Below are positions 1 through 4,247 of a stretch of 5,175 nucleotides of DNA, in pieces. This DNA is from Myxococcales bacterium (GTDB taxonomy: Bacteria; Myxococcota_A; UBA9160; JALSIO01): contig JALSIO010000146.1 in NCBI GenBank assembly GCA_026989995.1, positions 1 through 5,175 of the forward strand. Direction: 5' to 3'. Under the pieces are notes generated by a model. It ran no database searches, had not been told where the DNA came from, and was given only the letters and a program-made list of their open reading frames with translations. The position numbers and the translations under genes are program-made. Positions within the stretch are counted from its first letter, which is position 1; the number at the start of each line of letters is the position of its first letter.

Positions 1-2
1 TT

Positions 3-662
3 CCCGAGAACCGGGCGCTCTTCGTAGCCGTCTGGCTCACCGCGGTCGCCCTCGGCTGCGTGGCGTTGGTGAAGGCCGGATGGATCGGCCGCGTCGCGGC
101 CGTGCCGGCGATCGCCATCGGTCTGTTCCTCCCCGATACGGTCAGCATCAGCGAACAGATCCTGCCGCCGGGCGCCATCCGGGTGGGCGACACGATCCCC
201 GCTTTCAGCGCGCCGGACGACCGTGGGGAGATCTTCGACTCTGCGCGTCTGCGTGGGAATCCCGTTCTGATCAAGTTCTTCCGCGCCCACTGGTGACCCT
301 ACTGTGTCGCCGAGTTACGGCGATGGGAAGATGAGCTTCGAACCGAGTTGGATGAGCGCGGTGGGCAGGTGCTGACCGTCAGCACCGATCACCCCGAAGA
401 GATCCGCGAGGGGAGACGCGTGCACGGCCTGCAGGCCGTCATGCTCTCCGACCGGACGCTCGAAGTGACGGACGCGTTCGGGCTGCGCAATCAGGGCGAT
501 CACTCGGGCATGCCCGACGACCCGATCGAGGCGCTACCGGTTCCGACGTCCCTGCTCGTGGACGCCGACGGCAAGGTGCTGCGGATGGACGTGGCCGAGA
601 ACTATCAACGGCGCACGAAGCCCGAGGTGGTGCTCGCGGCGCTCGAGAAACATCTCGACTGA
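3..662 (+). CDS. Membrane-anchored redoxin (AhpC/TSA-thioredoxin-like) selenoprotein, in-frame UGA, 5' partial
   Basis: Seen: one frame stays open from the window edge to the TGA at 660-662, broken only by TGA at 294-296. Counting from the codon at 3-5, this gives 219 residues with residue 98 encoded by UGA. Residues 5-23 and 28-43 are hydrophobic and look like two membrane helices. A redoxin domain follows: VGDTIPAFSAPDDRG near 63-77, then VLIKFFRAHW-U-P-Y-C at 88-101, then PVPTSLLVDADGKVLR near 180-195, which contains the cis-Pro/beta-hairpin segment typical of thioredoxin folds. Known: relatives have W-C-P-Y-C here, so the UGA replaces the first, attacking Cys, and several prokaryotic redoxin families have Sec at that site. 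Inferred: a membrane-bound thiol/selenol oxidoreductase or peroxidase; substrate unknown, and side of the membrane unclear. A hairpin matching a bSECIS follows the UGA. The true start is upstream of the window. An ordinary gene caller would split this gene at 296 and restart at TTG 348. A nonsense mutation is the alternative, made less likely by the hairpin and by intact conserved sequence on both sides. Confidence 0.85.
294..325 (+). promoter_or_regulatory. Selenocysteine UGA codon plus bacterial SECIS-like hairpin
   Basis: TGA is at 294-296. A perfect 6-bp stem TCGCCG (307-312) / CGGCGA (318-323) encloses the 5-nt loop AGTTA (313-317). Two further G-U pairs (306/324 and 305/325) extend it to 8 bp. 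Sixteen nucleotides separate the UGA from the apical loop, and the second loop base is G. The published bacterial SECIS model asks for a small apical loop 16-37 nt after the UGA with a G in its first two positions, and both conditions are met. The loop includes a TTA leucine codon (315-317), which is out of character for such GC-rich genes. The element would recruit SelB and Sec-tRNA during translation; that machinery is not in this window. Confidence 0.78.
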
Positions 663-689
663 GGACTGCTTCCGCGAAGCTGCTCCCAG

Positions 690-719
690 GCTGCTCGCAC
701 GCACGGGGGTGCGAGCGGC
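690..719 (+). terminator. Strong hairpin after the selenoprotein gene, possible terminator without U-tract
   Basis: GCTCGCAC (693-700) and GTGCGAGC (709-716) form a perfect 8-bp stem around an 8-nt loop. A T-G wobble and two G-C pairs lengthen it to 11 bp (690-700 / 709-719). It begins 28 nt after the stop codon at 660-662. No run of T follows, so it may be a U-less terminator, a transcript-stabilising 3' hairpin, or a Rho-associated structure. Confidence 0.4.
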
Positions 720-786
720 GCTGCGTCGAGGATCGAGATCGAAGGCCGCGGGGAGCGGACAGAGGAGACGAAGGTGAGTCCAGCGC

Positions 787-1299
787 ATGAAGCGCGTGAT
801 TGCGGTCGTGGCCGTCGTCGGTCTGGCGGGCGCCGTCCTGTGGACCAATCGAACGGAGGTCGTGCTCGGCGTCGTCGGATTCATGATGAAGCAGCGCGCC
901 GATATCGGTCCGAACCAGGACATCACCTGGGCCACGGGGACCGACCCGCTCGGCCGAGCGCCCGGTGAGCGGCCGCCGAACGTCGTCCTCATCCTCGCTT
1001 ATGATCTCGGCTGGAACGACCTGAGCTTCGGCGGCGGCGGCGTCGCGGGCGGCACCGTCCCCACGCCCCACATCGACTCCATTGCGGCCGAGGGCGTGAG
1101 CTTCACCAACGGCTACGCGGCGAACGGTACCTGCGCGCCCTCGCGTGCCGCGCTCATGTCGGGTCGCTACGGGCCGCGCTTCGGGTTCGAGTTCACCCCG
1201 ACGCCGCCCGGCATGATGCAGCTCGCACCGCTGCGGCCGACGCCCGGAGATCACCCCGAGAGGGCGCCCGACAGACCTGGCGCGGCGCGGGCCGCTTGA
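787..1299 (+). pseudogene. Sulfatase (formylglycine-dependent, arylsulfatase-like), C-terminally truncated fragment
   Basis: The 170-codon frame starts at ATG 787 with an AAGGTGAG Shine-Dalgarno-like stretch at 771-778. Residues 3-19 form a hydrophobic signal or anchor. ERPPNVVLILAYDLGWNDL (61-79) is the sulfatase N-terminal metal-site strand. C116 lies in C-A-P-S-R-A-A-L-M-S-G-R, the signature in which Cys is converted to formylglycine, and RFGFEFTPTPPGMM (131-144) matches the next conserved block. Homology ends near residue 149, and the last ~20 residues are Pro/Arg-rich with no resemblance to the family. Intact sulfatases are about 450-550 residues, so the second half, including the later metal ligands and sulfate-binding Lys/His, is missing. 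Residue 72 is Tyr where the family has the first Asp of the metal-binding D-D pair. I infer an inactive remnant. An assembly misjoin or a tail deletion near 1230 would also explain it. I see no sulfatase-like continuation in the other frames just downstream. Confidence 0.72.
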
Positions 1300-1410
1300 A
1301 CTCCTCGCCTACGGTCCCTCTAGTCTGAGATCCCCCGGGGACTGGTCATAACCCGAGTTCCCGGACCTCGAAAGCCCCCCTTGGAGTTCCTGTCCGCCGA
1401 CGACCGGACG

Positions 1411-1437
1411 CCGCGGCCCGCAGGTTGCGGGCGGCGG
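1411..1437. repeat. Inverted repeat / GC-rich hairpin
   Basis: GCCCGCA (1416-1422) pairs perfectly with TGCGGGC (1426-1432) around a GGT loop. After one G-G mismatch the stem continues with CCGC (1411-1414) against GCGG (1434-1437). No T-tract follows. It may be a terminator-like or structural element between the sulfatase remnant and the regulator gene. Confidence 0.45.
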
Positions 1438-1495
1438 ACCCGGAGGGGGACTTCCGGACTCCACCTTCGGCCCCTCACCGACCGGAGGTCCTCCG

Positions 1496-1532
1496 ACGGG
1501 CCGTCGGCGTCGCTTCGACGCCGGCGGCCCGT
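1496..1532. repeat. 17-bp hairpin with three-base loop upstream of the regulator promoter
   Basis: Arm 1496-1512 (ACGGGCCG-T-CGGCGTCG) pairs along its whole length with 1516-1532 (CGACGCCG-G-CGGCCCGT), with one T-G wobble in the middle and loop CTT. TTCTCCCCC follows on the plus strand, only a weak T-tract. The element ends 8 bp before the operator palindrome. It may terminate upstream transcription and insulate the regulator promoter. Confidence 0.6.
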
Positions 1533-1540
1533 TCTCCCCC

Positions 1541-1558
1541 ATCGCCCGATCGTGCGAT
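1541..1558. promoter_or_regulatory. Putative operator of the response regulator gene (palindrome, 17/18)
   Basis: ATCGCCCGATCGTGCGAT differs at one base from the perfect 18-bp palindrome found upstream of the kinase gene at 4083-4100. The match continues two bases further (GC) when both are read toward their genes. Its centre is 41.5 bp upstream of the ATG. If transcription starts at the ATG, this is the classical class II activator position. Probable ligand: the adjacent NarL-type regulator; this is inference. Confidence 0.6.
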
Positions 1559-1578
1559 GCCGATGGGCCCGGGTGGCG

Positions 1579-1584
1579 TAGACT
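1579..1584 (+). promoter_or_regulatory. -10-like hexamer, possible leaderless promoter of the regulator gene
   Basis: TAGACT lies six bases before the ATG at 1591, which would place the transcription start at or next to the start codon. No Shine-Dalgarno sequence is visible between it and the ATG. The -35 position (about 1556-1561, GATGCC) is poor, which would fit dependence on an activator bound at the neighbouring palindrome. Confidence 0.4.
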
Positions 1585-1590
1585 CCCGCC

Positions 1591-2229
1591 ATGGCGACCG
1601 TTCTCCTCGTCGAGGACGAGGTCCGGACCCGGGCCAGGCTGGGTCGTGCGCTGCGGGCGGCACCCGAGCTCGAGCTCGCCGCGTCCGCTGCCAGCGTCGC
1701 GGAGGGCCGAGCGGCCCTGGACGAGCAGACGCCCGACGTGCTGCTGACCGATCTCGGGCTTCCCGACGGCTCCGGGATCGAGCTGATCGAGCACGCGCGT
1801 CGCACGCTGCCGGGTACGCAGATCATGGTGGTCACGGTCTTCGGCGACGAGCGCAACGTGATGGGCGCCATCGAGGCCGGCGCCGCCGGCTACCTCCTCA
1901 AGGGCGGAACCGACGAGGAGATCGCCGAGGCCGTGCGCGAGCTGGTGGCAGGGGGCTCGCCCATCAGTCCGGCCATCGCCCGGCACGTGCTCCGCCGCTT
2001 CCATGCCCCCAAGAGCCCCGAGGACAACGACCTGTCCCCGCGCGAGCGGGAGGTGCTCGACCTGGTCGCCCGCGGCTTCTCCTCCCCCGAGATCGCCCGC
2101 CTCCTCGGTCTCTCACCTCACACGGTGAAGACCCACGTACGCCACATCTACGAGAAGCTGGAGGTCACGTCGCGCGGGGAGGCCGTCTACCAGGCGGCCC
2201 GTCGAGGCCTGATCAGCGTCACGGAGTAG
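1591..2229 (+). CDS. NarL/FixJ (LuxR-type) response regulator
   Basis: This 212-residue protein has the normal length of the NarL family. The receiver domain (1-~120) has the acidic pocket E8-D9, the phosphoacceptor D54 in LLTDLGLPDGSG, switch residue T82 and K104 in AAGYLLKGG. The LuxR-type helix-turn-helix (~148-205) reads LSPREREVLDLVARG, then PEIARLLGLSPHTVKTHV, then IYEKLEV, with the usual recognition-helix motif intact. It should bind DNA as a dimer after phosphorylation, most likely by the kinase encoded convergently at 2219-4057. The ATG at 1591 is chosen because the receiver begins directly (MATVLLVEDE). No ribosome binding site precedes it, in keeping with a leaderless transcript. 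Its last 11 bases overlap the end of the kinase gene. All residues needed for activity are present. The stimulus and targets are unknown; the shared palindromes suggest autoregulation. Confidence 0.95.
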   Translation: MATVLLVEDEVRTRARLGRALRAAPELELAASAASVAEGRAALDEQTPDVLLTDLGLPDGSGIELIEHARRTLPGTQIMVVTVFGDERNVMGAIEAGAAGYLLKGGTDEEIAEAVRELVAGGSPISPAIARHVLRRFHAPKSPEDNDLSPREREVLDLVARGFSSPEIARLLGLSPHTVKTHVRHIYEKLEVTSRGEAVYQAARRGLISVTE

Positions 2230-4057
2230 CGGCGCCCGCCGCCGTTCGCGGATCCAGCTGCGCCGGAACCTCGAGGCAGACGGTCGTGCCGCGGGGATCC
2301 GATCGGATCTCCAGGGAGCCTCCCAGGGCGCGAGCCCGCTCCCGCATGTTGCGCAGGCCTCGTCCGCCCGCGGCGGCCCCGTGGATCCCCTGGCCGTCGT
2401 CGGCGATCTCGATGCGGACGCCGGCCTCGGTGAGGCGCGCCGACAGGGTGACACGTCGGGCGCCCGCGTGGCGAAGCACGTTCGTCAACGCCTCCTGGAC
2501 GATCCGCATGACGTGGAGCAGCTCCCCGGGCGCCCATCGGTCGAGCGTCGGAAGCGGATCGACGGCCCAGGCCAGCTCGATGCCGCGACGTCGCAGGCTG
2601 GGCTCCAGACGGTTCCGGATCGTTGCGAGCAGGGTCGGAAGGTCCTGCACGAGGGGATCCAGCGAGTCGATCAGCAGGCGCATCTCGTCCAGGGCTCCGC
2701 GGAGGGAGGAGGCGATCTCCGCCCGACTCGCGCCCCCATCCTCGACGACCGAGAGCGTCTCGACCAGGCGACCCCCCAGCCCGTCGTGCATCTCCCGCAT
2801 GATCCGCTCCCGCTCCGCGTTCCGGGCGCGCTCGCCCTCCAGGCCGCGCAGCCGCACGAACTGCGCCTCCAGCTCCTCGTGCTTGTCCCGGACCCGCTCC
2901 TCGAGCTCCTCGTTCTGCCGCTCCACCCGGCGGAAGGCGCGGACGAAGCGGAAGGTCACGAGGCTCCCGAAGCCCAGGAACAGCGTCGGGAGGGCCAGCG
3001 CGTTGCCGTAGCGAGGTGCGCCTTCCCGGTCTCCGAACTGCACGGCCGTGTCGTGACCCGCGATCAGCAGCAGGACGGCGCCGGTCGCGGCCAGCAGCCG
3101 GAGCTCCCCTCGTCCCGACCGGGCCAGATGCGCCGCCATCACGCCGACGGCGTAGAGACCGACCCCCAGGCTCACGACGTGGAGACCGGTGAACACGGGC
3201 AGGACCCAGCGGGAGGGAAGAACGAGAGCTCCGAGCAGGATGCAGAGGCCCAGCCCGGCGAGCCCCCGCTCGGCGCCGGGCCGCCGGACGCCGGCGAGCC
3301 GATGGGCGAAGAAGACCAGGAAGACCGGCGAGAGGGCCACACCGGCCTGGATCGCCCGGGCCCAGACCTGGGTCGGCACCGGCAGGTCGCGAACGTGCAG
3401 GTTCAGCCCGGCGAAGGTCGAGCTCGCGACCGACAGGGCGAACCAGGCGTAGAGCGGCTCGCGAGAGGCGAGCCAGAAGGACCCGGCCAGCGCGACGATC
3501 ACGCCTCCGAGCACGGTCGTCGCCAGGGGCGCCGTCCGCCGCCACAGCCGCTGCCGCGCGAAGCGCTCGGAGAGCACGGCATCCGCTCCGATCTCGACCG
3601 GGCCCAGCCAGCCGTAGAAGTGGGGTGCCGCCACGACCCGGATCTGGACCTCGTTCACGCCCTCCTGCACCAGGGCCGAAGGGACCCGGAAGTACAGCGG
3701 CGAGTGGAAGTTCTGCGAGATCGGAGGCGTCAGCCGGCCGCCGTCGCCGACCTGGATGCCGTTCCAGTAGACGACCCCGTTCATCGCGAGGTCGGGAACC
3801 AGCACGCCACAGAGCTCCCCAGGGCGGAGCCGCGGAGAGACCTCGAAGCGATACCAGCGATCGGCCGGGGCACCGTCGGAAGGCCCGGCCCAGCGGTGGG
3901 GGAGATCGACCGGCAACCAGTCGGCGTCGTCCGGCGGCGCATCGGACCCCGCGACCTCCACGACCTGGGCACGCTCGACGCGCAGGATCGCCTCCGCAGC
4001 GCCGGCCCCCTGGCAGAAGGTCAGGAGCCACAGGATCGCCAGCACCCGGAGCGCCAT
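2219..4057 (-). CDS. Sensor histidine kinase, NarX/DesK-type (HisKA_3), with periplasmic beta-sandwich and seven membrane helices
   Basis: This is a 612-residue protein read from ATG 4057. Residues 1-20 are a signal peptide (hydrophobic core ending AGA/AE). Residues ~25-160 form an extracytoplasmic region with jelly-roll character (LPHRW, WYRFEV, VYWNG, NEVQIRVV), like the ligand-sensing modules of 7TMR-DISM receptors. About seven hydrophobic helices follow (177-198, 201-222, 231-256, 264-281, 284-311, 320-340, 351-373). A coiled coil covers ~375-415. The phosphoacceptor is H424 in ERERIMREMHDGLGGRL, the HisKA_3 H-box. The ATPase domain shows the N-box QEALTN (521-526), D-D-G-Q-G (553-557) and G-R-G-L-R-N-M (565-571). 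It should autophosphorylate and pass phosphate to the regulator at 1591-2229. An upstream in-frame ATG at 4084 would give 621 residues but lies inside the palindrome, and extensions to 4342 run through it; 4057 gives the best signal peptide. The ligand is unknown, and a carbohydrate is only a guess. Confidence 0.93.
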   Translation of the reverse strand: MALRVLAILWLLTFCQGAGAAEAILRVERAQVVEVAGSDAPPDDADWLPVDLPHRWAGPSDGAPADRWYRFEVSPRLRPGELCGVLVPDLAMNGVVYWNGIQVGDGGRLTPPISQNFHSPLYFRVPSALVQEGVNEVQIRVVAAPHFYGWLGPVEIGADAVLSERFARQRLWRRTAPLATTVLGGVIVALAGSFWLASREPLYAWFALSVASSTFAGLNLHVRDLPVPTQVWARAIQAGVALSPVFLVFFAHRLAGVRRPGAERGLAGLGLCILLGALVLPSRWVLPVFTGLHVVSLGVGLYAVGVMAAHLARSGRGELRLLAATGAVLLLIAGHDTAVQFGDREGAPRYGNALALPTLFLGFGSLVTFRFVRAFRRVERQNEELEERVRDKHEELEAQFVRLRGLEGERARNAERERIMREMHDGLGGRLVETLSVVEDGGASRAEIASSLRGALDEMRLLIDSLDPLVQDLPTLLATIRNRLEPSLRRRGIELAWAVDPLPTLDRWAPGELLHVMRIVQEALTNVLRHAGARRVTLSARLTEAGVRIEIADDGQGIHGAAAGGRGLRNMRERARALGGSLEIRSDPRGTTVCLEVPAQLDPRTAAGAATP

Positions 4058-4064
4058 GGGCGAC

Positions 4065-4070
4065 AGGGTA
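4065..4070 (-). promoter_or_regulatory. -10-like hexamer, possible leaderless promoter of the kinase gene
   Basis: Read on the minus strand, TACCCT ends seven bases before the ATG at 4057, and no Shine-Dalgarno sequence lies between. The layout resembles that at the regulator gene (TAGACT, six bases). The hexamer is a modest match to the sigma-70 consensus, so the evidence is mainly the parallel spacing. Confidence 0.3.
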
Positions 4071-4082
4071 TCCGAGCCCCGC

Positions 4083-4100
4083 ATCGCCCGATCGGGCGAT
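4083..4100. promoter_or_regulatory. Perfect 18-bp palindrome, putative operator between kinase and beta-helix genes
   Basis: ATCGCCCGATCGGGCGAT is identical to its own reverse complement. It lies 25 bp upstream of the kinase ATG and 47 bp upstream of the small plus-strand ORF at 4148, so it could act on both divergent units. It matches 17 of 18 positions of the site at 1541-1558. GATCG recurs nearby at 4098-4102 and 4108-4112, which might be extra half-sites. Confidence 0.62.
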
Positions 4101-4147
4101 CGCGTCGGATCGGCTCGATGGGTCAAGCTCGAGGCCTCGGAGGTTCC

Positions 4148-4234
4148 ATGCGCCGGATCCAGCTCCTCTGCTCGCTTGCCGGGGCGGCCCTGCTCCTGGC
4201 GGGGCTCCGCGCTCGGCCATCGGGACGCCGGTGA
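4148..4234 (+). CDS. Possible 28-residue hydrophobic leader peptide or small membrane protein
   Basis: ATG 4148 follows a strong Shine-Dalgarno sequence GGAGG (4139-4143) at a short spacing of four bases. The product has a positively charged start (MRR), a hydrophobic core (residues ~5-20) and a basic tail ending RARPSGRR. It resembles a lone signal peptide or single-helix peptide. Its stop codon is 13 bases before the GTG of the beta-helix gene, so it may couple translation to that gene. It has no recognisable family and could be a chance frame; the ribosome binding site is the main argument for it. Confidence 0.35.
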   Translation: MRRIQLLCSLAGAALLLAGLRARPSGRR

Positions 4235-4247
4235 GGCGCCCAGAATC

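Larger units (their letters stand above)
1300..1590. other. Intergenic region, dyad-rich, no gene recognised
   Basis: This stretch lies between the sulfatase remnant and the response regulator gene. Open frames crossing it give Arg/Pro/Ser-rich translations and look like shadows. It contains several inverted repeats, listed separately (1411-1437, 1496-1532, 1541-1558), and a GAACTCC (1298-1304) / GGAGTTC (1383-1389) pair. The right end holds the promoter and operator of the regulator gene. I found no tRNA-like or rRNA-like sequence. A structured untranslated RNA cannot be excluded. Confidence 0.6.

Noticed and set aside
348..662. Independent 104-residue protein starting at TTG 348
   Set aside because: It is in the same frame as the upstream redoxin half, would lack the active-site Cys at 303-305, and has no convincing ribosome binding site; UGA read-through explains it better.
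439..1254. 271-codon minus-strand frame opposite the selenoprotein and sulfatase genes
   Set aside because: Compositionally biased shadow; the plus strand shows clear conserved motifs.
1483..1495. Short dyad CGGAGG-T-CCTCCG
   Set aside because: Symmetric, but the one-base centre cannot form a hairpin loop and short GC-rich dyads are common here; no function is supported.
1425..3011. 528-codon plus-strand frame spanning the regulator gene
   Set aside because: Arg/Pro/Ser-rich shadow of the real receiver-HTH frame, with no motif of its own.
2381..4234. 617-codon open frame on the plus strand
   Set aside because: It lies antisense to the kinase, whose catalytic motifs are intact; the translation is low-complexity. 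Only its last 28 codons, with their own ribosome binding site, are kept as a candidate.
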